This document shows positions 17,343 to 25,828 of a stretch of 64,000 bases of DNA, piece after piece. Numbering within the stretch: position 1 is the stretch's first letter; the number at the start of each line of letters is the position of its first letter. The notes beneath the pieces were generated by a model. It was not told where the DNA came from. It worked only from the letters and a program-made list of their open reading frames with translations, and searched no databases. Position numbers and translations under genes: made by a program. This DNA is from an uncultured Oscillospiraceae bacterium (lineage in GTDB: Bacteria; Bacillota; Clostridia; Oscillospirales; Ruminococcaceae), in NCBI GenBank assembly GCA_900552945.1, contig USBI01000002.1:1-64000 (forward strand), read 5' to 3'.

Positions 17343-19086
17343 GTTTGTCTCCTTTCTTCAGACAGGAAGCCAAGCTGTTGCCCGGTTTCCCGAAAAATTC
17401 TGTGTTTGCCGCGGCGATCTTTTTCGGCATATAGTCGATGTACTGCTCGGTCATTTCCTCGTAGTCGTGTCCGAGGTAATCTCGTATGCTTTGCAAGGAC
17501 ACGCCGCTGTCATAGAAAAATGTTGCTACCGTATGGCGGTAATCGTGAGATTGGAATAAGTATTCACCTCCCTTCACGGCATTATCGCTGCAGAACTTCT
17601 TCATCTGATAGCGGAAGGTCTGCGTCCGGTAAGCGCCGCCGTATTGATTGGTGAAGAGATAGTCTTCCGGGCCGACGCCATTCCGTTTGATATACACCTG
17701 CATGATTTCATATAGTCCGTCAGATATCGGTATCCGCTTGTAGGTTTTCATCTTGATTTGATAAACCTGTATCCACGCATCCTGTCCTTGACGGTAATAG
17801 GCGTTTCCTTTCAGAGTACAGACTTCACTGATCCGAAGCCCGATGCACCACAGGTGCAGGAACATACAGCGAAGATGTTCCGGCAGCAGGGGGAGCTTTT
17901 CGAGCATTTCCATGTACACTTCCGGCGATACGCTTCGGTCATGATGCTTGGGGATAACCTTCTTCTGATAATATTCCAAGTGAAAGGGAACCTTTTGGGC
18001 ATATCCCCGTACCGTCAGGAAGCTGAAGAATTGATAAATCTCCAACAGATATTCGTTATAGGTCTTGGCAATAATATTTTGATTCTGCAGCTCTTTGATG
18101 TAGCGTTCCATCTGTTCTTCCGTGCAATCACATATGGATTGCTCCTGCTCATTGAACCATACCAGCATATTTCGCAGTCCGCAGTATCCTATTTTAATCG
18201 TGCTGACGGCTCTGCTCGTGATGCCGAATTGGTATTTTATATATTCCTTTGCATATTGCCTGTCGACCGGATGTGAAATCTCCGCAAAGGATATGCTGGC
18301 GAGCGAACTGCTTGGATTTATCCGGTTCTTCGGAAGCTGCAGTCTTTCTATATACCACACATTGGCGTTCCAATGGATTTCATCGCTTTGCAGGAAGAGT
18401 GTTTTTCTGCAATAGTTCAGAATCGGCAAGAGAAGGTCTTTTCGGGTACCGCTCGATGTATGTTCGGCAAGGTACTGTTCAAATCCCTTTTCCGTTTTAG
18501 AGTCCATTTCTTCAATGTTTCCGATACCATTCTCTATACAGAAATCATACAGATATTGCAGCCCTGACAGTCTGAACTCCCGTCGCCTCGTTTCCTTGAA
18601 TCTGCTGATTACGCTATTCAGCGTCTGAAAGATCTGCTCCTTCAGCAGTATTGGGCAATTTCGTCTGAAATCCCATACCATATTCGGTTTGTGCCTGACG
18701 GAATCGAATTCCATTTCGATGGATTGCTCCGGGTGGTATGGGAGGAACAGAACCTTATCTTCCAATCGCCATCGGTACTCATAGCGTCCGGTGATGGTTT
18801 TCATTTGTTGCCTGATATGCGCTTGCTTCGCACGGTCAAAGGCAAGTATATAACCGTTTGTCCGCCGGATTCCCGCATCGATCTGCAAATATTCTTCGTA
18901 GGCTTTCCTGAGAGGGTAATCCATTTCAAAGATGCTTTGGATTCTTTCTTCCAGAAGAAACTGCTTCAGCTTCTTTTTTGCAGAGTCGCATACATCCTGA
19001 CAGCCGTCAATAATTTCCGATATATCTTCCGGCAGCGTAAGCTGTTTTTCCTCTGTCTGCCATTGCCTCAGAGCGTATGCGGGCAT
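17332..19086 (-). CDS. Tyrosine recombinase 2 of the trio, Tn554 TnpB-like
   Basis: 584 residues, with a long N-terminal domain of about 270 residues before the SAM-like core-binding region and the C-terminal catalytic domain. The catalytic set is Arg in IGLRISEVC, His-x-x-Arg in SHDYRHTVA, His in YLGHDYEEM and Tyr in EQYIDYMP. Length and organisation resemble TnpB of Tn554 (about 630 residues), which is essential for transposition together with TnpA. The start at 19086 is preceded by GGAGGTGAC. It sits 16 bases after the first recombinase and overlaps the third. Confidence 0.88.
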   Translation of the reverse strand: MPAYALRQWQTEEKQLTLPEDISEIIDGCQDVCDSAKKKLKQFLLEERIQSIFEMDYPLRKAYEEYLQIDAGIRRTNGYILAFDRAKQAHIRQQMKTITGRYEYRWRLEDKVLFLPYHPEQSIEMEFDSVRHKPNMVWDFRRNCPILLKEQIFQTLNSVISRFKETRRREFRLSGLQYLYDFCIENGIGNIEEMDSKTEKGFEQYLAEHTSSGTRKDLLLPILNYCRKTLFLQSDEIHWNANVWYIERLQLPKNRINPSSSLASISFAEISHPVDRQYAKEYIKYQFGITSRAVSTIKIGYCGLRNMLVWFNEQEQSICDCTEEQMERYIKELQNQNIIAKTYNEYLLEIYQFFSFLTVRGYAQKVPFHLEYYQKKVIPKHHDRSVSPEVYMEMLEKLPLLPEHLRCMFLHLWCIGLRISEVCTLKGNAYYRQGQDAWIQVYQIKMKTYKRIPISDGLYEIMQVYIKRNGVGPEDYLFTNQYGGAYRTQTFRYQMKKFCSDNAVKGGEYLFQSHDYRHTVATFFYDSGVSLQSIRDYLGHDYEEMTEQYIDYMPKKIAAANTEFFGKPGNSLASCLKKGDKHGR

Positions 19087-19102
19087 CTTTTGTCACCTCC
19101 TG

Positions 19103-20221
19103 TTACAGCAGCTTATCCACATCGTATAGCGCAGAATGCTTGGCATAAAATTCCTGACTGGCTTCTATGAGTTCGTCATCGATAATGTTCAGATAACGGA
19201 TGGTGGTATCCAGGTGCTTGTGTCCGAGCGCCTGCTGGATCAGTTCCAGCCGCCAGCCGTCTTTTCGCCGCATATTGGCGAAATACCTGCGGAGCATATG
19301 GGGAGTCAGATCAATTCCGGTCTTTTTCTCCATGCGGCTTAACATATCGTAAACGCTGTCCACCTTCAGTGGCTCTCCGGCAGTTTTGCCGGAGATATTG
19401 ACGAACAGGTATCTCTGATGCTGGAGAAGCTCCCGATACTCCGCGAGGTAGTACATTAAAAACTCATAGGTGTCATCGCTGATTCGTGCTTTTCGATATT
19501 CCGCGTTTTTTGCTCTGGCATCGTTATCGTTGTCCTCGCGGAAGTACACGCCAATCAGGTGATTCTGATAATCAATGTCGTGTGCATAATCTACGCCGAG
19601 GATTTCTCCGATACGGAAGCCTGTCTCGGCAATCAGCAGCAGAAGAAGCTGATCGCGGCAATTGGTGCAAGCCTTCAGGATTGTGACGATTTCCTCATGC
19701 TCGGCCGGTCTGACCTTCCGATCCTCCGCTTTCAGATAACCTTTGAAGGATTGATAGCGAAGTTTCTTCTTTACGCCTACGGCATTGGCGGCAAAGTGGT
19801 AATTGTAGGACAGTACCTTTAGGCCGCCAAGTTGTTCGTACTGCGCCTCGATATAAAGAAAGAACCTGAACACATCTTCCAAGTATGCATTACAGGTTCC
19901 GTTGTGAATCGGTCGTATATTTTCCTTTTGAGTGTGATTTCCGGCTTTCAGCCAATATAGGAAATTCACAAAGTGTTCGTTCTGCCTCTCAAAGTCCAAC
20001 TCATAGATCTGCGGTATTTCCATCTGTATTTCGTTTAGATATTCCAGATAGTAGCAGATGGCGAAGGCGGATCGTCTTACCGTATTTGGCGAACGGTTGG
20101 CCTTGATTTTGTGCTTTAGGTACTTGGTCGGCAGAAGAACGATATCCATCGTGTCACAGTCACGGATCAGAAAGTATTTCTCTGTGTTTTCCGATATGGT
20201 TTCAACTTTATACCGTTTCAT
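19103..20221 (-). CDS. Tyrosine recombinase 1 of the trio, Tn554 TnpA-like
   Basis: 372 residues, close to the 361 of Tn554 TnpA. Catalytic residues: Arg203 in ETGFRIGEI, His308 and Arg311 in HMLRRYF, His334 in LGHKHLD and Tyr343 in IRYLNI. The N-terminal SAM-like domain (about 40-130) binds the core site. It is the first gene of a four-gene operon with the other recombinases and the DUF6262 protein. Its promoter overlaps a palindrome at 20243-20268, so its expression is probably self-limited. It should carry out integration and excision of the element at the flavodoxin site. Confidence 0.9.
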   Translation of the reverse strand: MKRYKVETISENTEKYFLIRDCDTMDIVLLPTKYLKHKIKANRSPNTVRRSAFAICYYLEYLNEIQMEIPQIYELDFERQNEHFVNFLYWLKAGNHTQKENIRPIHNGTCNAYLEDVFRFFLYIEAQYEQLGGLKVLSYNYHFAANAVGVKKKLRYQSFKGYLKAEDRKVRPAEHEEIVTILKACTNCRDQLLLLLIAETGFRIGEILGVDYAHDIDYQNHLIGVYFREDNDNDARAKNAEYRKARISDDTYEFLMYYLAEYRELLQHQRYLFVNISGKTAGEPLKVDSVYDMLSRMEKKTGIDLTPHMLRRYFANMRRKDGWRLELIQQALGHKHLDTTIRYLNIIDDELIEASQEFYAKHSALYDVDKLL

Positions 20222-20242
20222 CTGCCGACCTCCTTTCCTTTA

Positions 20243-20268
20243 CGCAATACACAGTATACCGTGTTGCG
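20243..20268 (-). promoter_or_regulatory. Palindrome over the recombinase promoter
   Basis: CGCAATAC (20243-20250) and GTGTTGCG (20261-20268) form an imperfect inverted repeat flanking a TATACT -10 box on the minus strand (20258-20253). No good -35 box is present, which suggests an activated or repressed promoter. Operator or recombinase-binding use is an inference. Confidence 0.5.
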
Positions 20269-20349
20269 CTTTCAATATCCAGCGCAAACCGCAATAAATA
20301 TCGGAGAATTTTTGTTTCCCGAACCGGGCATAAGCAACAACATTTCATC

Positions 20350-20724
20350 TCACTTTTCAGCTTCTTCTTGCTGCGCCAGCAGCTTGTCCAAACCAAAGCT
20401 CACAGCGATGGCATGATCCACATATTGCATCGTCTCTGTGTTAACACTGCCGACATATTCCTTCAGCCGCTCCCGGTCTATCGTCCGCACCTGTTCCAGC
20501 AGAATGCAGGAGTCGGTAAAAAGCCTTGTTCCTTCTTCGTCAAGCAGGACATGAGTCGGCATATCCTTTTTCCTTCTGCCGGTAATGGCGGCGGCAATAA
20601 CGGTCGGAGAAAAATGGTTCCCTGTGTTGTTCTGTATGATCAGGACGGGACGAATGCCACCCTGTTCACAGCCGACAGTCGGGTTTAGATCCGCGTAATA
20701 AATGTCACCCCGTTTAATCTCCAT
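20350..20724 (-). CDS. MazF/PemK-family mRNA interferase toxin
   Basis: A ribosome-independent endoribonuclease fold of 124 residues. It has RGDIYYADLNPTVGCEQGG near the N-terminus, IRPVLIIQNNTGN (the core strand with the conserved Arg), a Thr-rich VIAAAITGR strand, and LEQVRTIDRERL (the typical VRTID motif). All main MazF motifs are present, so it is likely active. ATG 20724 follows AGGAGG; an extension to 20742 is not needed. It lies 14 bases downstream of the 132-residue protein that probably works with it. No MazE/RHH antitoxin is next to it, so stabilisation of the element is only one possible role. Confidence 0.88.
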   Translation of the reverse strand: MEIKRGDIYYADLNPTVGCEQGGIRPVLIIQNNTGNHFSPTVIAAAITGRRKKDMPTHVLLDEEGTRLFTDSCILLEQVRTIDRERLKEYVGSVNTETMQYVDHAIAVSFGLDKLLAQQEEAEK

Positions 20725-20738
20725 GCGTCTGCCTCCTG

Positions 20739-21137
20739 TCACAGCTCCATACCGTACTCAGCCGTCGTCGCCATCTCGTCCTCATAGTTACAATATTCGT
20801 TAAAGCTATCCATCGTAACCATAGGGATTTCCTTCGCTTCTGTTTCACCCGTCTGAATGGAAGCGAGCAGGGGGATAATCTGACGGCACAAATCCTGATC
20901 CGGGCATTGGTCTATAAATCCGCCGATTGTATTCAGAATCAGCCTGTCCAGCATATCTGTCAGAACGATCTTTTCTGCGTCAAACTGATGTGCGCCGAGA
21001 AAATTGGCGATATGCTCCGGCGTCATGTCAAAAACATATTCCTGTCTGTTGCCGCTTAAAGGATAAATATATGCATACCCGGCATGAGCTTTGCCGAGGA
21101 TTTCATCTTCAATGATTTTTTGGTCTTTCTCATCCAT
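20739..21137 (-). CDS. Uncharacterised acidic protein upstream of the MazF toxin
   Basis: Not recognised. The 132-residue protein is acidic and soluble, with no membrane helix, Walker or DNA-binding motif that I can name. YIYPLSGNRQEYVFDMTPEHI and a helical IANFLGAHQFDAEKI segment are visible, and the tail is rich in Glu and Asp. It is immediately upstream of the toxin, in the place of an antitoxin, but does not look like MazE or a ribbon-helix-helix protein. ATG 21137 follows AAGGAGG. It may be an unusual antitoxin or an unrelated element protein. Confidence 0.6.
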   Translation of the reverse strand: MDEKDQKIIEDEILGKAHAGYAYIYPLSGNRQEYVFDMTPEHIANFLGAHQFDAEKIVLTDMLDRLILNTIGGFIDQCPDQDLCRQIIPLLASIQTGETEAKEIPMVTMDSFNEYCNYEDEMATTAEYGMEL

Positions 21138-21643
21138 ATTTGGTTCCTCCTTCTGCTACTTATGTAAAAGGCGGCGATCCGCTGGTTGGGCAGACCGCGG
21201 CCTTTTGATATCAATCGTTTTGTTTTGCTTACCGATATTTGAGCCACGCCACCCCTCGGCATACGGGAACGCATCTTCCGGTCATGCATTTGACCTCATG
21301 GGAATCTCACCCCTCCCAGGTTCTCTGCGAGGCGCCCTCCTTTGCTGCGACGGTTTGTTCACGCTCGGCTTTAGGACTGGACGCAAGTATCTTTAATGCC
21401 TCTGCCTGTCGTGGCCTTCGCTGCGGATGCGCCGCACCGTCTGAATCTTGAAGCCAACGGACACCCTTTTTGAATGCCTGTCCGTGGATTCGCTCATGTG
21501 GCTTGCCTGTTTAGAAGCAGCAGAGGGAAAGTAAAAAATGCGCTGTACTATGAAATTTTCAAAGAGCAACGCCCGTCTTTCCCCATGAGAAAAACAGGCA
21601 AAGGATTTGTTCCTTCACCTGTTTCCTCATTTCGAAGCGTTTT
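21138..21643. other. 506-base non-coding region between regulator and toxin genes
   Basis: I find no convincing gene. It contains the terminator of the sigma-like gene (21590-21624) and a GC-rich stretch of short inverted segments (about 21240-21500) without clear repeat units. It could hold the promoter of the 132-residue protein and toxin, or a site used by the element. Confidence 0.4.
21590..21624 (-). terminator. Terminator after the sigma-70-like regulator
   Basis: On the minus strand AAACAGG-TG-AAGGA pairs with TCCTT-TG-CCTGTTT around a short loop and runs into TTTTT. It lies about 20 bases beyond the stop at 21644. Confidence 0.75.
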
Positions 21644-22123
21644 TTAGCCCCTGTTTTCAAAAAATTTTTTTATTTTTTCTAAAGCACGGTCTATTGATCG
21701 CTTCACCGGCATAATGGAGCAGCCCTCTATCTCCGCAATCTTTTCGTATGTAAAATCGTAGAAATAATAGAGGATTAGCCGCCGTCGCTGCGCTTTCGGC
21801 AGACGGTCAATCGCCTGATAGAGCCGTTCATACTGCATTCTGCGATACACGGCTTCTTCCACAGAGAGGGGCGCTCTCCACATTCGCTGTTCCAGTGTTT
21901 CCTCTGAAAGTTCAGAGTGTTCGATATGCCTGTCCCATTCGTTGAGGTAGGACAGATCGTCCAGCTCGAACGCATTCAGCGTCTCATACAGAGCGCTGTC
22001 AATCTCCATTTCATGAAGCGCACCTGTTCCGTCGCGGAAGGACAGGTAAAATTTGCCGTCTGCGACATTCAGAGTGTACGGGTTATATTTATCTTTTCTT
22101 CTTTTTGGATGTTTCCCATCCAC
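21644..22123 (-). CDS. Sigma-70-like helix-turn-helix regulator of the element
   Basis: A short sigma-70 family protein of 159 residues. The N-terminal half binds nothing that I recognise. The C-terminal region 4 (about 95-155) reads LYQAIDRLPKAQRRRLILYYF and TYEKIAEIEGCSIMPVKRSIDRAL, a clear helix-turn-helix for a -35 box. Such genes are common in Tn916/Tn1549-like elements and typically steer element promoters. A GTG start at 22123 has GGAGGTAAAACACA upstream. It is transcribed away from the XRE gene; the shared region between them probably holds both promoters. Confidence 0.85.
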   Translation of the reverse strand: MDGKHPKRRKDKYNPYTLNVADGKFYLSFRDGTGALHEMEIDSALYETLNAFELDDLSYLNEWDRHIEHSELSEETLEQRMWRAPLSVEEAVYRRMQYERLYQAIDRLPKAQRRRLILYYFYDFTYEKIAEIEGCSIMPVKRSIDRALEKIKKFFENRG

Positions 22124-22577
22124 TGTGTTTTACCTCCAATCAATCGTTTTGAGCAAATCAAAGCGATTGATCGGGGGATCGCGGCAGCCTACGCCGCATA
22201 TATGGCAAAAGGCGCACAGGCAGGCAAATTTACCCGCTTGCGCGCCTTGACATTGACCGTATTTATTTTGAGAACATTGAGAGGCAGTCTGCGCAATACA
22301 GAGGCATTGTGCCTTTAATATGCTTTCTAACACACAAAAAATGAACTGCAACTCATTTTCATAAGTGCAGTTCGATACCCGTTGTACTATGTAACTTTTT
22401 TCGTGTTGAAAATCCTCGAAATCAATTTGTAGGACTCCTTCATTCTAACCTCCGTAGTTGCATCATTTTCTTGACAAACTTCTCCTTTCAAAGTGATTAG
22501 TAACTCACTCGATATGAGCGTTATGGTTATTTATGTGAGCGTTAGCGCATACTACAATATATACGAGGTGAGGTGCA
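22124..22577. promoter_or_regulatory. Divergent regulatory region between sigma-like and XRE genes
   Basis: About 450 bases without a gene. An inverted repeat CAATCGTTTTGA / TCAAAGCGATTG lies at 22143-22170. Two direct GAGCGTTA copies (22516-22523, 22537-22544), 21 bases apart, lie upstream of a TACAAT box (22553-22558). They suit binding of the XRE repressor to one face of the helix. The other end of the region holds the GTG start of the sigma-like gene. Confidence 0.5.
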
Positions 22578-22907
22578 ATGCAGAATCCGCTGGATTTATT
22601 TGCTGCCGATGTCCGCGTTGCAAGAATCAAGCGGAATCTGACGCAGAGACAGTTGGCAGACAATTTGCACATGAGTGTGCGCACGATTATTGAACTTGAA
22701 CTCGGTAGAAGCAGTCCTCGTTTTGAAACGGTGGCAACTATCGCAAAGGAATTGGATATCAGCCTTGACGCTGTTGTGTTCCAGGATAGTAAAACCGGCA
22801 GAGTATCAAAGTCTGTGGTTGACTTCTTTGCAGACAAAAGCGAGGACGAAATCCAAAAGTATATTGCGCTGTGCGAACAGGCAGACGCATTTAAGGATTC
22901 CAATTAA
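22578..22907 (+). CDS. XRE-family transcriptional regulator
   Basis: A lambda-repressor-like helix-turn-helix in 109 residues. VRVARIKRNLTQRQLADNL leads into MSVRTIIELELGRSSPRFETV (helices 2-4, about 27-50), and a C-terminal 35-residue tail is acidic. It is the only plus-strand gene between 13 kb and the window end, apparently a control gene of the element. The AUG follows a GAGGTGAGG site. The direct repeats at 22516-22544 overlap its own promoter, so autorepression is likely. It may also switch the sigma-like gene, but that is inference. Confidence 0.9.
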   Translation: MQNPLDLFAADVRVARIKRNLTQRQLADNLHMSVRTIIELELGRSSPRFETVATIAKELDISLDAVVFQDSKTGRVSKSVVDFFADKSEDEIQKYIALCEQADAFKDSN

Positions 22908-22927
22908 ACCCTAAAGATTGACTTGAA

Positions 22928-22950
22928 AGTAGCCGCAAGGCTGCTTTTTT
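22928..22950 (+). terminator. Terminator after the XRE regulator
   Basis: AGTAGCC-GCAA-GGCTGCT with a TTTTTT tail. One G-T wobble, otherwise a compact stem with a GCAA loop, 20 bases after the stop. Confidence 0.8.
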
Positions 22951-23336
22951 GTTTATCAGACAGCACGAGCCGATGATCTGTGAAATATCTCACACAATCA
23001 TCGGCTCTGCGTCTGTGCGTCTGGCCTTTTCACATTTACTCTGCATCCGACCAATGTATCTATTGCTTTTAGGAAATGACCATTTTCACAGCTTCCGTTG
23101 TTGGCTTTCACAAAGCCTTCCACGTTTATGTTGTTTATCCGTTTTCATGCGTTATTTGCTTTTCGGCAGAAATAAAATACAAGGAACGCCCCTCTGAAAC
23201 AGTTTGGCAGAAGAAGGGATAGCTTCCGGCGTTTCGCAGTTAGGAAAATCCCACCAATGTGCATTTTTCCTTTTTAAGCAAAGGCGACTGCCGATGCTTT
23301 TCTCATCGGCAGTCGCCCGTTGAATTTTGTGGTTTT
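22951..23336. other. Intergenic region between control and cargo modules
   Basis: No convincing gene. It contains a perfect 11-bp inverted repeat GAGCCGATGAT / ATCATCGGCTC (22968-23008) around a 19-base loop and the oleate hydratase terminator (23283-23317). This may mark the junction between the recombinase module and the cargo. Confidence 0.4.
23283..23317 (-). terminator. Terminator after oleate hydratase
   Basis: GGCGACTGCCGATG (23283-23296) pairs perfectly over 14 bp with CATCGGCAGTCGCC (23304-23317), about 20 bases beyond the hydratase stop. The T-run is modest. Confidence 0.75.
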
Positions 23337-25130
23337 TTACTTGACGAGGCCGCTTTCTTTCAGCAAAATTTCAATGTCTGTACCCTTGACTTTTTTTAGG
23401 ATCATCTTAAGCATTTCCTTTTCCTTGAAGGACAGAGGTGCCTCGCTGATGGGCTTTTTATCGATGGCGTAGTAGCAAGCACGAAGAATCTCACGCACAT
23501 CGTACTTGCTGCCCCAGACCTCCGGTACGCCACGGTCGATGTCGAGGAGCGTGTAGACCGACTCCATACCGGTACGCATAGAATACTCGGTGGTAAAGAT
23601 GGTGTCCCGCGGAGTCTCGGCAAACTGGCCGATGAAGGCGAAGTTTACGGCGCCGTCGGGTACGACCTTCGGGCGATCAGATTCCTTGCGCGGCTGGAAA
23701 AAGGCGTTAATATAAGGCATGAAACAGGTAGTCGTGTTGCAGGCATCGTGTGCCAGCGCGTCGATCTTTTCAGTCGGTACGCCGATGTGGTACAGCCACT
23801 CACGGCAGACCTCCTCACCGGTGCAGTCCCGCATGGCCTTCTTCACATAGTTGCCTTCCTTATTGGTGTTCAGCGAATACAGCCACACAAGCACCATGTT
23901 CTTGTCCTGAGATTTGAACTGCGGCTGACGGTTGATTGTCCAGGAGAGGTACCAGTTTTCGGTGCTGTCCTTGACGGTGACGATACCGCCAGTGGTTACT
24001 TTACCAGCGCGGGGATCACGCTTGCAGATGTTCATAATATGCTGGATGATTTCCTCATTGGAGGTAGCCACCGTAGCGCTCATCCAGTTGGTGGCATCCA
24101 CATCGGAGCAGAATTTATCCGGGTTGCCGAACTCGCCGTGCTTTGCCTGTGCAGCGATGGCTTTCCACATATCCCAGGACTCGCCATAGCCGTTCTTTAC
24201 GCCGGACAGGTCGGGCGCATGGGCTTGATCACCGTAGCAGGAAGTATCCGTGCAGCAGCCGTTAGTGATGAACACCAGATCATCCTCAATCAGGTCAATG
24301 GTTTGCTCCTGACCGTCCTTGACATAAATAATCTGCTTGGCAACCTTCTTGTCACCAACTGTATCAATAATGACATTCTTTACATCCATGCCATACTCGA
24401 TGCGCACACCATGGGATTCCAGATACTTCACCAGCGGCAGAATCATGCTCTCATACTGATTATACTTAGTGAAGCGCAGCGCACTGAAATCGGGCAGACC
24501 GTCGATGTGGTGGACATAGCGACACAAATAACGCTTCATTTCCAAAGCACTGGACCAACGCTGGAAAGCAAACATCGTCTGCCAGTAGAGCCAGAAATTC
24601 GTGTTCCAGAAGGACTCCGGCAGAATATCAGATATCTTCTTGTCCTCCAGATCCTTTTCCGGGGTCATGAACAGTTTGGACAGCGCCAAAGCCGAATCCT
24701 TGTCCAGCTTGAACTGCTTGTCGGTGTGTGCGTCTTCACCGCGGTTGACGGAGGCACGACAGAGGGAATAGTTGGGATCGTGCTTGTTAAGCCAGTAATA
24801 TTCGTCCAGTACCGAAATGCCAGGAGTCTCAATGGAAGGAACATCCCGGAATGTGTCCCACATGACCTCAAAATGGTTGTCCATCTCACGGCCACCCCTC
24901 ATAAAGAAGCCTTTGGTAATGTCCTTGCGACCATCGCAACTACCGCCGGCAAGCTCCAGCTTTTCAAGTAGATGGATGTGTTCACCTTTCATCTGTCCGT
25001 CACGGACAAGATAGAATGCGGCGGTCAGTCCGGCGAGGCCTGTACCAATGATGTAAGCCGATTTGTTATCCACATCCTTCGGCTTTTCAGGATGGGCAAA
25101 TGCTTCATAAGTTCCTGCTGAGTAATACAT
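23337..25130 (-). CDS. ohyA: Oleate hydratase (myosin-cross-reactive antigen family)
   Basis: Adds water to cis-9 double bonds of unsaturated fatty acids, e.g. oleate to 10-hydroxystearate, and thereby detoxifies them. The protein has 597 residues. The FAD-binding Rossmann motif IIGTGLAGLTAAF lies at 27-39, RGGREMDNHFEVMWD with the catalytic Glu near 78-92, and the long FAD/substrate domains include ITNGCCTDTSCYG and FIGQFAETPRD. ATG 25130 follows AAAGGAGG; an upstream extension to 25277 is not supported. A clean promoter lies at 25162-25190. A TetR gene lies just upstream, separated by a terminator, so it likely senses the fatty acids. The gene has the length and motifs of functional hydratases. 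Confidence 0.96.
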   Translation of the reverse strand: MYYSAGTYEAFAHPEKPKDVDNKSAYIIGTGLAGLTAAFYLVRDGQMKGEHIHLLEKLELAGGSCDGRKDITKGFFMRGGREMDNHFEVMWDTFRDVPSIETPGISVLDEYYWLNKHDPNYSLCRASVNRGEDAHTDKQFKLDKDSALALSKLFMTPEKDLEDKKISDILPESFWNTNFWLYWQTMFAFQRWSSALEMKRYLCRYVHHIDGLPDFSALRFTKYNQYESMILPLVKYLESHGVRIEYGMDVKNVIIDTVGDKKVAKQIIYVKDGQEQTIDLIEDDLVFITNGCCTDTSCYGDQAHAPDLSGVKNGYGESWDMWKAIAAQAKHGEFGNPDKFCSDVDATNWMSATVATSNEEIIQHIMNICKRDPRAGKVTTGGIVTVKDSTENWYLSWTINRQPQFKSQDKNMVLVWLYSLNTNKEGNYVKKAMRDCTGEEVCREWLYHIGVPTEKIDALAHDACNTTTCFMPYINAFFQPRKESDRPKVVPDGAVNFAFIGQFAETPRDTIFTTEYSMRTGMESVYTLLDIDRGVPEVWGSKYDVREILRACYYAIDKKPISEAPLSFKEKEMLKMILKKVKGTDIEILLKESGLVK

Positions 25131-25161
25131 AATTAGAGCCTCCTTTGTTTTTCTTGGCTTC

Positions 25162-25190
25162 AGTATACGAGTTTCAATCGGAACTAACAA
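25162..25190 (-). promoter_or_regulatory. Promoter of oleate hydratase
   Basis: TTGTTA (25190-25185) and TATACT (25167-25162) on the minus strand are spaced by 17 bases, about 30 bases ahead of the AUG. No clear TetR palindrome was seen. Confidence 0.8.
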
Positions 25191-25202
25191 TAAGCAGAAA
25201 AA

Positions 25203-25231
25203 GCTCCGTGATAAAAGCCTTATCACGGAGC
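25203..25231 (-). terminator. Terminator between TetR and oleate hydratase
   Basis: GCTCCGTGATA (25203-25213) pairs with TATCACGGAGC (25221-25231), and the minus strand continues into TTTTT. Confidence 0.85.
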
Positions 25232-25273
25232 CGAACCTGTAAATAATTTTATCAAAAATCATGGAATGATAAA

Positions 25274-25828
25274 TCAAAGCTGAAATCGCAAAAGCGCTGC
25301 AGGTATGGAGCCTTGTATCAACTTTGCCAGATGGTCAACAATCTTCTGCGGATCTTCCCGCATATTCTCTTTAATCCAATCCATCATCAGCCCAATAAAA
25401 ATATAAGAATAGACGCGGGCAATAAAATACTTATCTTCATCACGAATGGTTATGTCAACACATTCTTCCTCGATAACACCAAGAATCAAATTGTCAACCA
25501 GCGGATTCAGATATTTCTCAACCTGCTCTTTATGAACGCAGCGATAAACATTCATTATAAAAGGCTTGTTGTTCCGAACTGCCTCGAAAATCTGTAAAAA
25601 GCCCTGTTGCCATGTGCTATAAGTCTTCTTGTCCTCAAGTGCCTTTCGTGCATCTTCCAAGCAAGCCCATTCAACAAGATCATAGATGTCCTTAAAGTGA
25701 TAGTAAAATGTCATGCGATTGATACCACAATCGTCCGCAATATCGCTGACCGTAATTTTATTCAGCGGTTTTTTTAGCAATTGGTTTTTCAGAGATTGCT
25801 CCAGGGCCCGTTTCGTAACCTGTGACAT
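25274..25828 (-). CDS. TetR/AcrR-family regulator, DhaS-like
   Basis: 184 residues. The N-terminal DNA-binding domain reads LNKITVSDIADDCGINRMTFYYHFKDIYDLV (helices 1-4, about 20-50). The C-terminal domain is of the TetR_C_8 type, with YSYIFIGLMMDWI near 145-157. These regulators often sense small hydrophobic ligands. It lies directly upstream of oleate hydratase in the same orientation and is followed by a terminator. Control of the hydratase by fatty acids is a reasonable inference. ATG 25828 follows AGGAGGTG. Confidence 0.9.
   Translation of the reverse strand: MSQVTKRALEQSLKNQLLKKPLNKITVSDIADDCGINRMTFYYHFKDIYDLVEWACLEDARKALEDKKTYSTWQQGFLQIFEAVRNNKPFIMNVYRCVHKEQVEKYLNPLVDNLILGVIEEECVDITIRDEDKYFIARVYSYIFIGLMMDWIKENMREDPQKIVDHLAKLIQGSIPAALLRFQL

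Noticed and set aside
21240-21500. Repeat or CRISPR-like array in the GC-rich non-coding region
   Set aside because: No unit recurs at regular spacing; only scattered short inverted segments were found.
22130-22351. Cys-rich 73-codon frame between sigma-like and XRE genes
   Set aside because: No ribosome site or family likeness, and it lies within the divergent promoter region.
22949-23197. Plus-strand frame after the XRE gene
   Set aside because: It begins with the terminator region, lacks a ribosome site and shows no known motif.
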